64,000 bases of DNA. Origin: Nostoc desertorum CM1-VF14 (GTDB lineage Bacteria > Cyanobacteriota > Cyanobacteriia > Cyanobacteriales > Nostocaceae). The position numbers and the translations under genes are program-made. Below, piece after piece: positions 44,841-53,434 of this stretch; the stretch's first letter is position 1, and each line of letters begins with the position of its first letter. The notes beneath the pieces were generated by a model, which was not told where the DNA came from, did not search any database, and was given only the letters and a program-made list of their open reading frames with translations. The DNA lies in the NCBI GenBank assembly GCA_019359245.1, contig JAHHHR010000026.1, forward strand, positions 1 to 64,000, written 5' to 3'.

Positions 44841-46180
44841 ACCAGGTTTTTGACTATTTCAAGTCTCGTTGGCAATATTCTTGGAACTACTCTCTATGGG
44901 CACTGTTAATCTTCCCATTGAGTCCTTTATTGGGGGCTGTGACTCTAGGTTTTGTATCATTAATAACTTGGCTGAAACAATACCGCAAAATTAGTCACCG
45001 CCCTCTCAACTGGGGATTTGCCCTTTTGAGTATATTGCTGATTATCAGTGCTGGATTTGCCGATGACAAGACAGCAGCTTTCCTCGGCTTATTTAATTTA
45101 TTACCATTCTTTTTATTTTTTGCTGCCCATAGCGCTCTGATTCAAACGTTTGCCCAATTGCGGCAAATGGCTTGGATTTTAGTGATCGGTTCCATGCCAG
45201 TGGTAATTCTTGGTTTGGGGCAGTTATTTTTGGGCTGGAGTTTGAAATTAAAGATTTTGTGGGTTGTCTTAGCTTGGACGCTCGCACCAGGAGGAAATCC
45301 GCCAGGCCGCATCGCTTCACTCTTCTTGCACGCTAACACCTTCGCCGCTTATCTAGCGATAGTTTTCATCCTGGCTTTAGGGTTGTGGCTCGAACAATGG
45401 CAATTGGGTATTGGGTATTGGAGATTGGGTATTAGTAAGAATTCAGTCCCCAGTCCCCACTCCCCAGTCCCCCTTCTCTTCCTAACCGTGGCGGTGATAG
45501 CGAATTTCATTACCTTGATTTTCACCAATTCACGCAATGGGTGGGCGATCGCTATTTTTGCCTGTTTAGCTTATGCACTCTACCAAGGTTGGCGCATTCT
45601 TGTGGGTGGAATCGCTGCGATCATCTCTAGTGTGCTTTTGGCCGCTTTTGCTCCCTCACCAGTCGCTCAATTTTTTCGTCAGTATATTCCTACCTTCTTT
45701 TGGGCAAGATTAAATGACGAGATGTATCCAAACAGACCAGTTGCTTTAATGCGAAAAACTCAGTGGGAGTTTGCCTGGTCTTTAGCTCAGGAACATCCTT
45801 GGACTGGCTGGGGTTTACGCAGTTTTAGTACACTCTACAAAGCCAAAATGCAGATTCGGTTGGGTCATCCCCATAACTTATTTTTGATGTTATCTGCTGA
45901 AACTGGTTTTCCCAGCGCTCTTTTATTTTGTGGTTTACTCGCTTGGATTTTAATTACAGGCGGACAATTACTAGGCAAGTCAAAATATATAAATGCAGAA
46001 GACAGGTTGATATTTTTCAGTTACCTTCTAGCTTTTGTTGGGTGGGTTCTATTGAATACAGTAGATGTAACCCTATTCGATTTTCGTTTGAATACGTTTT
46101 CATGGTTAATTTTGGCTGCTATTTGTGGAGTCGTACATCGTTATAACCAAGTTCACAGGCTTGAATCTCATCCAAATTAA
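44822..46180 (+). CDS. O-antigen ligase/polymerase-like membrane protein
   Basis: 452 residues with about ten to twelve membrane helices. The large loop before the last helices holds FAWSLAQEHPWTGWGLRSF and RLGHPHNLFLMLSAETGFPSALLF, the Wzy_C motifs (P-x-x-G-x-G and the H-N-x-x-L region) of O-antigen ligases. It should act on lipid-linked glycans at the membrane; IctB-like proteins share this fold. In-frame repeat sequence at about 45406-45474 encodes WQLGIGYWRLGISKNSVPSP, placed in a loop between membrane segments. GAGG lies just ahead of the ATG at 44822, inside the end of the YaaW gene. Confidence 0.88.
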   Translation: MLGASLNQVFDYFKSRWQYSWNYSLWALLIFPLSPLLGAVTLGFVSLITWLKQYRKISHRPLNWGFALLSILLIISAGFADDKTAAFLGLFNLLPFFLFFAAHSALIQTFAQLRQMAWILVIGSMPVVILGLGQLFLGWSLKLKILWVVLAWTLAPGGNPPGRIASLFLHANTFAAYLAIVFILALGLWLEQWQLGIGYWRLGISKNSVPSPHSPVPLLFLTVAVIANFITLIFTNSRNGWAIAIFACLAYALYQGWRILVGGIAAIISSVLLAAFAPSPVAQFFRQYIPTFFWARLNDEMYPNRPVALMRKTQWEFAWSLAQEHPWTGWGLRSFSTLYKAKMQIRLGHPHNLFLMLSAETGFPSALLFCGLLAWILITGGQLLGKSKYINAEDRLIFFSYLLAFVGWVLLNTVDVTLFDFRLNTFSWLILAAICGVVHRYNQVHRLESHPN

Positions 46181-46223
46181 TCAGGAAATGACAAACAGCA
46201 ACTTAAAATATCCATCAGTTTGT

Positions 46224-46396
46224 TTTCAGTGTATACACTGGGGGCATTTAGAGTTTTAAGTGACTAAGATTACTATATTCACGTCTGTGAGTGTGACTAA
46301 TAGTTAATTAGTTACTGTTGCTGATTGTTGGGAAGGTGTAGGAACAACCCTTTGAGGTTTTCCTGCATGACGGGCATCTCTTGTAGATGCCCTTTT
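46224..46396 (+). ncRNA. Candidate small RNA D / trailer of the ligase gene
   Basis: GTGTATACACTGGGGGCAT (46229-46247) matches the shared motif of candidates A and C, followed by ttagagt as a possible -10. A plus-strand terminator ends the unit: GGGCATCT (46372-46379), 5-base loop, AGATGCCC (46385-46392), then TTTT. Because the ligase gene stops at 46180 on the same strand, the hairpin could simply be its terminator; the shared motif argues for an independent transcript. Confidence 0.4.
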
Positions 46397-46497
46397 GTAT
46401 ATTTATTATTTTTCTTCAGTTAAAGTACAATTTCAAAAAATATTCAATTTGACTGAATATCTGAAAAATTTTTCTTTTTCATAAAGGAACATAAAAC

Positions 46498-47016
46498 ATG
46501 ATTGCTGAAATTAAGCTAGGTCTTTGTAACCCGCCAGAGCCTATATATTTGTATGTAAAAAAAGGAGAATTAAGCGGAGAATCTTACCTTTGGTATAACT
46601 ATGATATCAATAATAAAATAACTATTCCTGTGCAAAAAACAGGGTTGGCTGGCTATATATCCGAACTTAAATTAACGACGAAAGAATTTAGAGAAAAAGA
46701 CAACATTAAGTTAGACATCGTTGTTAGAGCCGATGAAATTTATATTGTTAGGACTGGAATAGAAACGAACTTTGCTAAAAGTTTCCTTTTAGCTGTATCT
46801 CTAGTCCAGGACTTTTCCAAGCCCCTGATTATTGCTGCAACTGCTGGAGAAGAGAATGTGGTTTTTTGTAACCTCTATGACGCAGCGACTAAAAACCGGA
46901 TTGACTCCAAATGGAATAAGGATGCTGATTGGTTGGCAATGATTGATAGTGTTCAAACTAAGTTGCAGACATCTAAAAATTCTCATATCGTCTCTGGTGA
47001 AGCAATACATTTCTGA
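46498..47016 (+). CDS. Hypothetical protein
   Basis: 172 residues with a good AAGGA site ahead of the ATG. The protein is beta-rich in its first half (PIYLYVKKGEL, YLWYNYDINNKITIPVQ, LDIVVRADEIYIVRTGIE), with helical elements later (NFAKSFLLAVSLVQDF, DADWLAMIDSVQTKL). No signal peptide or membrane segment. I do not recognise a family. The region from NNKITIPV to LKLTTKEF recalls small beta-barrel domains but this is only an impression. Neighbours (candidate RNA D upstream, repeat block downstream) give no functional hint. Confidence 0.7.
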   Translation: MIAEIKLGLCNPPEPIYLYVKKGELSGESYLWYNYDINNKITIPVQKTGLAGYISELKLTTKEFREKDNIKLDIVVRADEIYIVRTGIETNFAKSFLLAVSLVQDFSKPLIIAATAGEENVVFCNLYDAATKNRIDSKWNKDADWLAMIDSVQTKLQTSKNSHIVSGEAIHF

Positions 47017-47027
47017 AAAATCCTATA

Positions 47028-47262
47028 GGAATCCGCTTTAATTTCTGTTCGCGCAGCATGCTCTTTGCGTGGTGCGCGTTCGCGTCTCGCAGAGAAGCGC
47101 AGCACAAGCGCGATAGGGGAATTCCAAATCAAAAAATGTTCCAAAACTGACGCAAAAACTCTCTATTCCTCCTCTCTCTGTATTCTCTGTGTCTCTGTGG
47201 TAGCCTCCGGCAAGCCGCTTTGCGTCTACGTTTATTTGAATAATTTATCTAGGCAGGGAGTG
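47028..47262. repeat. Block of dispersed Nostoc-type repeats
   Basis: Contains ttcgcgtctcgcagagaag, 'tctctgtggtagcctccgg', and agtggggagtagggaatag. The stretch aggaatccgctttaatttct at 47028-47047, continuing gttcgcgc, is an inverted copy of cgaacagaaattaaatcgga near 52592-52611, so that unit is dispersed. A frame running through this block (47065-47277) is repeat-derived. Confidence 0.7.
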
Positions 47263-47465
47263 GGGAGTAGGGAATAGGAAATCAGCCTTTTCGAGTTGTG
47301 CGGAGTTTTTTCAAAAATCAAATATGACTTTTAATAGTATTTACGCATTTACAAAAAAGACTAATTTAGCGCTGACATTGATGACTGCAATAATCAGTAT
47401 GGTGTAAGCTCTCGGTAAAATGGGTGTGTCGGTAACGAAAAAAAGACGCATCCATAACCAACCTT

Positions 47466-47987
47466 ATGCTCACAACAGCTAACTTTCTTCAGTACACCCA
47501 ATGGTCAGGCATCGCTACCTTGGTATTTGCTGCCTTAACAGTTTTGGCTTTTATTCTCAAATGGGGCATCCGCTTTCGGATGGTGGGTACGACTGGCTTT
47601 ATGCTGGTGCTGACGGCTGGTTTATTTGCACTTTCGATAGTTCCCTTGAGTCGGACTGTGATTCCAGGGGCAGCCCGGTACACTTTAGTTTATGACAATG
47701 GGTCAACACAAGCTGTGATTGCCACATCACCCCAAATTACACCCACACAATTAGAAGCAACTTTACGTCAAGCAGTTAGTAATTTGTTTTCTTCTGGTCG
47801 CTCAGGTACACGGGAAGACGACAACTTGACAGTTCGCGCTCGTACCATTATTCATCCGGAGCCAGGGACTTCTGTACCAGTTTACTTGGGTGAAGCCAAG
47901 CGATCGCTCGTTTCTCGCAAAACTTCTGTGATCGCAGTCGAAATTTACACAGACAAATTTGCCCAATTGCCAAAACCTAACGCTTAA
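47466..47987 (+). CDS. ycf51: Ycf51-family protein
   Basis: 173 residues, with two N-terminal membrane helices (GIATLVFAALTVLAFILKW and MVGTTGFMLVLTAGLFALSIVPL) and a soluble domain (RYTLVYDNGSTQAVIATSP to VSRKTSVIAVEIYTDKF). The form and length match Ycf51 (DUF2518), conserved in cyanobacteria and in some algal plastid genomes. The function is not known. The ATG at 47466 places the first helix directly at the N-terminus. Confidence 0.88.
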   Translation: MLTTANFLQYTQWSGIATLVFAALTVLAFILKWGIRFRMVGTTGFMLVLTAGLFALSIVPLSRTVIPGAARYTLVYDNGSTQAVIATSPQITPTQLEATLRQAVSNLFSSGRSGTREDDNLTVRARTIIHPEPGTSVPVYLGEAKRSLVSRKTSVIAVEIYTDKFAQLPKPNA

Positions 47988-48610
47988 GCGAATGGAGAAC
48001 TTGTACTGAGCGTACTCCTACGGTGAAGCAAGCTACGCATAGCGTCTGTCTGCGCCACGCTGTTCGCGTTCGTAGAGAAGCCCAAGTATGGGGAATGGGG
48101 GATGGGGAAGAGTTTTTCAATGCCCCATGCCCAATCCCAATCTTTGTCATCAGGATGACATAGTTTATTTTGTATTTACCGATACATTAATAGTTATTTT
48201 TAGATTAAGATATTCACACTTTTAATAGTTACCTGTGGGAAAAAGTTAATTAGCGTGCGAGTAATGGGTACTAACTGAAGAAGCAGGGGAGCAGGTGGTC
48301 ACTGAGCATCTTGCCCTCTCAATGACTTTTCTTGAGAATCTGAGAGTGGTAATGTTAACTAGTTATACGGTTATTCAAAACTTTGATAGTTCGGAATTTC
48401 AGACTAATGGATATCACGGATTCAAGCATTGTCGTCAAACTGCTTAACCAGTCGGCGATGAGCTTTGTATTTTTAATTAGATCAGTTAAAACCTAGTTGA
48501 GTCAGATGTAAGCTTGTAGCCATCCTGAAAAAAGTGTGGCAACAAGTATTTCTGCCTGTAAGTCTATTAGATTAAGAAATATCAAGGTTTTGGCAAACTA
48601 GATTATATAT
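47988..48610. other. Long intergenic region with repeats
   Basis: About 620 bases. Repeats at 48010-48085 (gcaagctacgcatagcgtct, gttcgcgttcgtagagaag) and a 'ggggaatgggggatggggaa' with 'ccccatgcccaatccc' pair (48097-48137) that can form a hairpin. The last 350 bases upstream of the Fe-ADH gene should include its promoter; nothing specific was recognised. Confidence 0.45.
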
Positions 48611-49801
48611 ATGTCTAATCAACTTTCTACTCAACCTTCTTTGTCTACTCAAACCTCTAGTTCGTTATTTACGCTCACAGTTGCCCCAGCAAAAGTAATC
48701 CGTGGTTCTGGGGTGTTGCAAGCAGCCGCAGCAGAGATCGCCTGTTTGGGAAGTCGTCCCTTAATTGTGGCAGGTGAGTCTACTCTCGCCATCAGCCGAA
48801 GCAATTTGCAACCAGTTTTAGAAATGCAACAGTTACATACTGCCCAAGCTTGCTATGGTGCAGATTGCTGCCAAGTTAGCCTAAAATCTTTACAGAAGAA
48901 GGCAAAAGAACATAAAGCTGATGTAATTATCGGTGTTGGTGGCGGTAAAGCCTTAGATACAGCGAAATTAGTAGCGCATCAGTTACAGGTGCCAGTGGTG
49001 ACAATTCCGACATCAGGAGCTACCTGTGCAGCTTGGAGTGCCCTATCGAATGTTTATTCGGAAGAGGGGGCGTTTCTCTACGATGTAGGGCTGTCTCGTT
49101 GTCCCGATTTATTGATACTTGATTATGACTTGATTAAAACTGCACCACAACGGACTTTAGTAGCTGGTATTGGTGATGCGATCGCTAAGTGGTATGAAGC
49201 CTCAGTTAGCAGTGGGCATTTGCAAGACACTTTAATTATTGCTGCGGTGCAACAAGCACGAGTTTTGCGAGATATCCTCTTGCAAAAGTCAGCCGCCGCC
49301 CTGAAAGAACCAGGTAGTGAGGTTTGGCGAGAAGTCGTAGACGCAACTGTTTTACTCGCTGGAGTCGTTGGAGGGCTTGGAGGGGCGCAGTGCCGCACAG
49401 TTGCAGCCCATGCCGTGCATAATGGTTTAACTCATATTTCAGGACATGGCAGTATTCATGGCGAAAAAGTTGCTTTCGGAATTTTGGTACAACTGCGTTT
49501 AGAAGAAATGCTACAAGGCAATCAACTAGCAGCATCGGCACGGCAACAGTTGTTAAAGTTCTACACAGAAATTGGACTACCCCAAAAATTAAGTGATTTG
49601 GGATTGGGCAATATAACATTAGGCGAGTTGCAAACAGCTGCCGAAGTTGCCCTAGTTCCCAATTCTGACATCCATCGACTTCCGTTTAAAGTCGCGCCAG
49701 AACAGTTGATGGCAGCAATGGTTTCCACCACTGCACCTATAGAGAGTAAAGATATGAATCGAGTTTCGCCCAAGGGAATCAGTGACGAGGTTGAAGCATG
49801 A
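48611..49801 (+). CDS. Iron-containing alcohol dehydrogenase family (glycerol-dehydrogenase-like)
   Basis: 396 residues. The NAD site GVGGGKALDTAKLVA is in the typical position, with TIPTSGATCAAWS after it. Metal-binding positions are suggested by GIGDAIAKWYE (Asp), AHAVHNGLTH (His) and SGHGSIHGEKVAFG (His). This layout fits the glycerol dehydrogenase branch of the Fe-ADH superfamily. Its last codons overlap the ATG of the aminotransferase gene (ATGA), so both are translated together. A dehydrogenase plus aminotransferase pair suggests a small metabolic module converting an alcohol or keto acid to an amino compound, which I cannot name. Confidence 0.85.
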   Translation: MSNQLSTQPSLSTQTSSSLFTLTVAPAKVIRGSGVLQAAAAEIACLGSRPLIVAGESTLAISRSNLQPVLEMQQLHTAQACYGADCCQVSLKSLQKKAKEHKADVIIGVGGGKALDTAKLVAHQLQVPVVTIPTSGATCAAWSALSNVYSEEGAFLYDVGLSRCPDLLILDYDLIKTAPQRTLVAGIGDAIAKWYEASVSSGHLQDTLIIAAVQQARVLRDILLQKSAAALKEPGSEVWREVVDATVLLAGVVGGLGGAQCRTVAAHAVHNGLTHISGHGSIHGEKVAFGILVQLRLEEMLQGNQLAASARQQLLKFYTEIGLPQKLSDLGLGNITLGELQTAAEVALVPNSDIHRLPFKVAPEQLMAAMVSTTAPIESKDMNRVSPKGISDEVEA

Positions 49802-51009
49802 GTTTAAATTGGATTGTCCCAGCAGAACGTATACAAAAACTGCCGCCCTATGTATTTGCCCGTTTAGATGAACTGAAAGCTAAAGCACGGGAACAAGGGT
49901 TAGATTTAATTGATTTGGGTATGGGAAACCCCGATGGTGCAACGCCAGCGCCAGTTGTAGAAGCAGCGATCGCCGCTTTAAAAGATCCCGCCAATCACGG
50001 TTATCCTCCCTTTGAAGGCACTGCTAGTTTTCGCCGTGCCATCACCAATTGGTATCATCGCCGTTATGGTGTGGTTCTCGATCCTGATAGTGAAGCTTTA
50101 CCATTGCTGGGTTCTAAAGAAGGATTAACCCATTTAGCGATCGCCTACGTTAATCCTGGTGATTTAGTTCTGGTTCCTTCCCCAGCTTATCCTGCCCATT
50201 TTCGCGGCCCGGCGATCGCAGGTGGGAAAATTCACAGCTTGATTCTCAAACCAGAGAATGACTGGTTAATTGATTTAGCTGCCATTCCTGATGAGGTTGC
50301 AAGACAAGCGAAAATTCTCTATTTTAACTATCCTAGTAATCCCACCGCCGCCACCGCACCCCGCGAATTTTTTGAAGAAATCGTCGCCTTCGCCCGCAAA
50401 TATGAAATTTTGCTGGTGCATGATTTGTGTTACGCCGAGTTAGCTTTTGATGGTTATCAACCCACTAGCTTGCTAGAAATTCCCGGCGCGAAAGATATTG
50501 GTGTAGAATTTCATACCTTATCTAAAACCTACAATATGGCTGGTTGGCGCGTTGGGTTTGTGGTAGGGAACCGCCATGTAATTCAAGGTTTACGTACACT
50601 GAAAACTAACTTGGATTACGGTATTTTTTCCGCTTTGCAAAAAGCAGCCGAAACCGCTTTGCAACTGCCAGACGTGTATTTGCATGAGGTACAACAACGC
50701 TACCGTACCCGCCGTGATTTCCTGATTAACGGGTTAGGAGAGTTGGGTTGGGATATCCCCAAAACCAAGGCGACAATGTATCTTTGGGTGAAGTGTCCCG
50801 TTGGTATGGGTTCCACGGATTTTGCCTTGAATGTGTTGCAGCAAACTGGCGTTGTTGTTACCCCAGGTAATGCCTTTGGAGTTGCAGGTGAGGGCTATGT
50901 AAGGATAAGTTTGATTGCCGACTGCGATCGCTTGGGTGAAGCTTTACATCGCTTTAAGCAGGCTGGCATCCGCTATCAACCTGAAGCTGTAGTCTCTGCT
51001 TCACAATAG
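49798..51009 (+). CDS. PLP-dependent aminotransferase, class I (LL-DAP/aspartate type)
   Basis: 403 residues of fold type I. GMGNPDGATPAPVVEA, HGYPPFEG and YFNYPSNPTAATAP are conserved blocks; the PLP lysine lies in TLSKTYNMAGWRVGF, followed by the phosphate-binding Arg region. The overall pattern resembles AlaC/LL-diaminopimelate aminotransferase-like enzymes. Start ATG overlaps the upstream stop by four bases. arsR begins 31 bases downstream, close enough for read-through, though the functions look unrelated. Confidence 0.9.
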   Translation: MSLNWIVPAERIQKLPPYVFARLDELKAKAREQGLDLIDLGMGNPDGATPAPVVEAAIAALKDPANHGYPPFEGTASFRRAITNWYHRRYGVVLDPDSEALPLLGSKEGLTHLAIAYVNPGDLVLVPSPAYPAHFRGPAIAGGKIHSLILKPENDWLIDLAAIPDEVARQAKILYFNYPSNPTAATAPREFFEEIVAFARKYEILLVHDLCYAELAFDGYQPTSLLEIPGAKDIGVEFHTLSKTYNMAGWRVGFVVGNRHVIQGLRTLKTNLDYGIFSALQKAAETALQLPDVYLHEVQQRYRTRRDFLINGLGELGWDIPKTKATMYLWVKCPVGMGSTDFALNVLQQTGVVVTPGNAFGVAGEGYVRISLIADCDRLGEALHRFKQAGIRYQPEAVVSASQ

Positions 51010-51039
51010 AGATAGTATAACCCTATCAAAATCTGATTC

Positions 51040-51363
51040 ATGCAAACCCCCTCTGCCACCATTCCTCATTTAATTGCTGCTGGCTTTCATGCTCTTTCTG
51101 ATCCACTCAGGATTAGTGTCTTGGAAGTGTTACGACAGCGAGAATTATGTGTATGTGATTTGTGCGACGCTTTGGGGGTAAATCAGTCGAAACTATCTTT
51201 TCACCTGAAAACCCTCAAGGAAGCTGGCTTAGTTAACTCCCGTCAGGAAGGGCGCTGGATTTATTACAGTTTGAGTTTGCCCCAATTTAGTGTTTTAGAG
51301 GAATATCTGGCAGGTTTTAGCCGTAATTGCATAATTTCATCTGCGCGTTCCTGCTGCGATTAA
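51040..51363 (+). CDS. arsR: ArsR-family metalloregulator
   Basis: 107 residues with a winged helix (LGVNQSKLSFHLKTLKEAGLV as recognition region). The As(III)-sensing motif ELCVCDLC (Cys-x-Cys-x-x-Cys, in helix 3) is intact, and there is an extra CC pair at the C-terminus. Such repressors leave DNA when arsenite or antimonite binds. The intact arsI downstream and the pstS and arsC remnants make arsenic the likely signal. A 12-bp perfect stem-loop follows at 51411. Confidence 0.9.
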   Translation: MQTPSATIPHLIAAGFHALSDPLRISVLEVLRQRELCVCDLCDALGVNQSKLSFHLKTLKEAGLVNSRQEGRWIYYSLSLPQFSVLEEYLAGFSRNCIISSARSCCD

Positions 51364-51410
51364 GAATAAGTTTATCCTTGAGTAATTAGTCATGATTTGG
51401 CGGAATCCAG

Positions 51411-51440
51411 TAGAGGCGCACATACATCTGTGCGCCTCTA
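51411..51440. other. Perfect 12-bp stem-loop downstream of arsR
   Basis: TAGAGGCGCACA, loop TACATC, TGTGCGCCTCTA. There is no T-tract on the plus strand; the minus strand would read into tttt after the stem only in the opposite sense. It may be a weak terminator, an mRNA-stability element or an ArsR-independent palindrome. It lies between arsR and the broken pstS. Confidence 0.6.
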
Positions 51441-51586
51441 AAAACTAGAGTCTTCAAAGTAAAATCGCTATCCATCAATTTTTTTTGATTAATTTTTATA
51501 TATAGTGCTATGCTTTAGGTTGACACATCAAGTTTTTTTGAAATGATATATATATACATTCAAAATTACCTATCAGGGTGAGGTCA

Positions 51587-52017
51587 ATGAACGCAATAGC
51601 AAAAAAATTGGCTCTCGCATTTGGAATATTGGCTTTTGTCAGCAGTTGCACAGCCACATCCAATTCATCTACTCAAACTCAGCAGTCGCCAAACGTGACA
51701 CAAGTCAGTGATTCGGCAAAGGTGAGGGCGATTAAGATGGATGCTTCCAGCACAGTGTATCCGATAACGCAGGCGATCGCTAAAGAGTTTCAATCCGATC
51801 CCAAAAATAACGCCCAAGTTCAAGTTAACTTTTCTGGTACCAGTGGAGGATTTGAAAAATTCTGTGCTGGAGAAACAGATATTAGCAATGCCTCTCGACC
51901 CATTTTAAAGAAGAGGTGGAAGCTTGTAACAAAAATGGCGCTGAAGGCTACCACCTGAATAATGTTCATTTTTATGATGGAAAGGTGGGAACAGTCTTTG
52001 AAAGTAAGGAGCAAAAT
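51587..52017 (+). pseudogene. pstS: pstS-like phosphate-binding lipoprotein, frameshifted and internally deleted
   Basis: The N-terminal part is a normal PstS start: signal with lipobox FVSSCTAT, then IKMDASSTVYPITQAIAKEF, FSGTSGGFEKFCAGETDIS and NASRPILK. At about 51907 the frame slips: deleting one A from an A-run turned LKEEVEACNKNG into LKKRWKLVTK and an early stop at 51958. In the shifted frame the sequence resumes EEVEACNKNG, then jumps to AEGYHLNNVHFYDGKVGTVF, which looks like the extreme C-terminus of a PstS. About 200 middle residues are therefore missing. PstS-type proteins commonly accompany arsenic genes. Start at the ATG with GGGTGAGG just upstream. Confidence 0.75.
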
Positions 52018-52018
52018 T

Positions 52019-52474
52019 ATGGCAGTTCTGAAAACTCATGTGGCTTTAAATGTTACTGACATTGAAAAGTCTGTAGCATTTTATCGGGCAATGTTTGGTC
52101 TGGAACCTGTGAAGTATAAAGATGACTATGCCAAGTTTGATATTTCTAGCCCAGCGTTAAATTTGACATTGAATCTGGCTCCTAGCATCCAGGCTGGTGG
52201 TGCATTGTCTCATTTGGGTGTACAAGTTGAAAGTACAGAAGAGGTGGAATCTGCTATCAGGAGGTTTACTGAGGCAGGGTTAGCATTGTTTACCGAAGAT
52301 AATACTGATTGTTGCTATGCTTTGCAAGACAAAGTTTGGGTAACAGATCCAGATGGGAATCGTTGGGAAGTTTTTGTGGTCAAGGTGGGAGATACAGCTC
52401 CAGAAAAGAATTTAGTGGCTACAGTTAATTCGGCTGAGGTAGTTAAAGCTGTTAATAAGCCATGTTGTGCTTAG
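52019..52474 (+). CDS. arsI: ArsI: C-As lyase of the VOC superfamily
   Basis: 151 residues. The metal ligands expected for ArsI appear as H7, H65 and E117 (KTHVAL, SHLGVQ, RWEVF), and the vicinal cysteine pair that binds trivalent organoarsenicals is C98-C99 in TDCCYA. A CC pair also ends the protein. Known ArsI enzymes cleave the carbon-arsenic bond of methylarsenite and aromatic arsenicals, and Nostoc has a characterised member. A strong AAGGAG is placed ahead of the ATG at 52019. The frame is open upstream, but those residues derive from pstS sequence. Probably controlled by ArsR. An arsenite efflux pump gene (acr3/arsB) is not found in the window. Confidence 0.9.
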   Translation: MAVLKTHVALNVTDIEKSVAFYRAMFGLEPVKYKDDYAKFDISSPALNLTLNLAPSIQAGGALSHLGVQVESTEEVESAIRRFTEAGLALFTEDNTDCCYALQDKVWVTDPDGNRWEVFVVKVGDTAPEKNLVATVNSAEVVKAVNKPCCA

Positions 52475-52633
52475 AGTAAACCGATAGGACTCAAACTTGA
52501 TTTTTGAAAAAATTCAGTATAACTCGAAGAGGCTTATTGACTGTTACCTGTTGTCTTTCTACGCAAATAATTATGGCTACGCCACGCTACGCGAACAGAA
52601 ATTAAATCGGATTGCTACAACTGCAAAGTATTG

Positions 52634-52662
52634 CCAGAGGTAAAAGCCGCCTCTGGTCGTTT
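52634..52662 (+). terminator. Rho-independent terminator
   Basis: CCAGAGG (52634-52640), 9-base loop, CCTCTGG (52650-52656), then tcgttttt. It would end a transcript from arsI, 160 bases upstream. Confidence 0.75.
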
Positions 52663-52855
52663 TTGCTTGGTGATGAAGCTAATTACAAGCAGTGGCTGGA
52701 TTGATGTAAAGTTTAAGCTTTGCCCAACTTTGTCAAAAGTCAAGTGTGTATCTAAAAACTTAAGGGGACAAGTTGTTTGATTCTCCCCTAATTCTCCCCT
52801 TTTGATTTTTAAACTTCTAAAACTGATTACACTTGACCTAATAAAGGATAACTCT

Positions 52856-53248
52856 ATGAGGTTTGTTACCTTAATAGATTCTGTACTGATTGTTGCTTGT
52901 ATTACTCTGATGCCCGGTGTTACTGATGCTCAAACAGATACTACCATCAGCAGTAAACGAATAGCAGTGAATTCTAACAATTTACCCACTAATTCTACTA
53001 GTATTAGTTATCTAGAACCTTTGGATCTTGTTTCTTATGCTTACCAAGGAGGTCTTTTACAAGAGGGCATTCTGAGCGGAGGAACACTAGTACTAAAAAC
53101 TCTAAATAAAAATATTATTGCAAAAGATTTGGTAAGAGCTGCTGTAAATGCAGATAAATTACCAGCACAAGTTTTGAACGACCAAAATTATCTAAATGCT
53201 GTAGCGTTACAACTTGAAGTATTACCTGATGAGGCTGCCCTTGATTGA
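52856..53248 (+). CDS. Small secreted protein of unknown function
   Basis: 130 residues from the ATG at 52856, which has AAAGGA at good spacing. A signal peptide (MRFVTLIDSVLIVACITLM, cleavage after TDA) is followed by a polar region rich in Asn, Ser and Thr, then SYLEPLDLVSYAYQGGLLQEGILSGG and a C-terminal helix. The frame extends upstream to 52802 without reason to use it. No family recognised. Placed between the arsI terminator and the arsC remnant, so it may have moved into the locus, but base composition looks ordinary. Confidence 0.65.
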   Translation: MRFVTLIDSVLIVACITLMPGVTDAQTDTTISSKRIAVNSNNLPTNSTSISYLEPLDLVSYAYQGGLLQEGILSGGTLVLKTLNKNIIAKDLVRAAVNADKLPAQVLNDQNYLNAVALQLEVLPDEAALD

Positions 53249-53434
53249 AATCACAAGCAGATGAAATTCTGGTATGAAGTTAGCATTACTTTCTTAGGGC
53301 TTTCGGGCTATACCAAGGCTAAATTTATGTCAATAAGCAGCTATGAATGCGGCTAATTTGGAGCTTATTTAGAATAGAACTTTTTGTTGATATGATGCGT
53401 CTGCCTTGCGCCTCTGGTGACTTAGGTAGAACAT

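Noticed and set aside
47065..47277. 70-codon plus-strand frame
   Set aside because: Made almost entirely of dispersed repeat units; no ribosome site and no protein-like composition.
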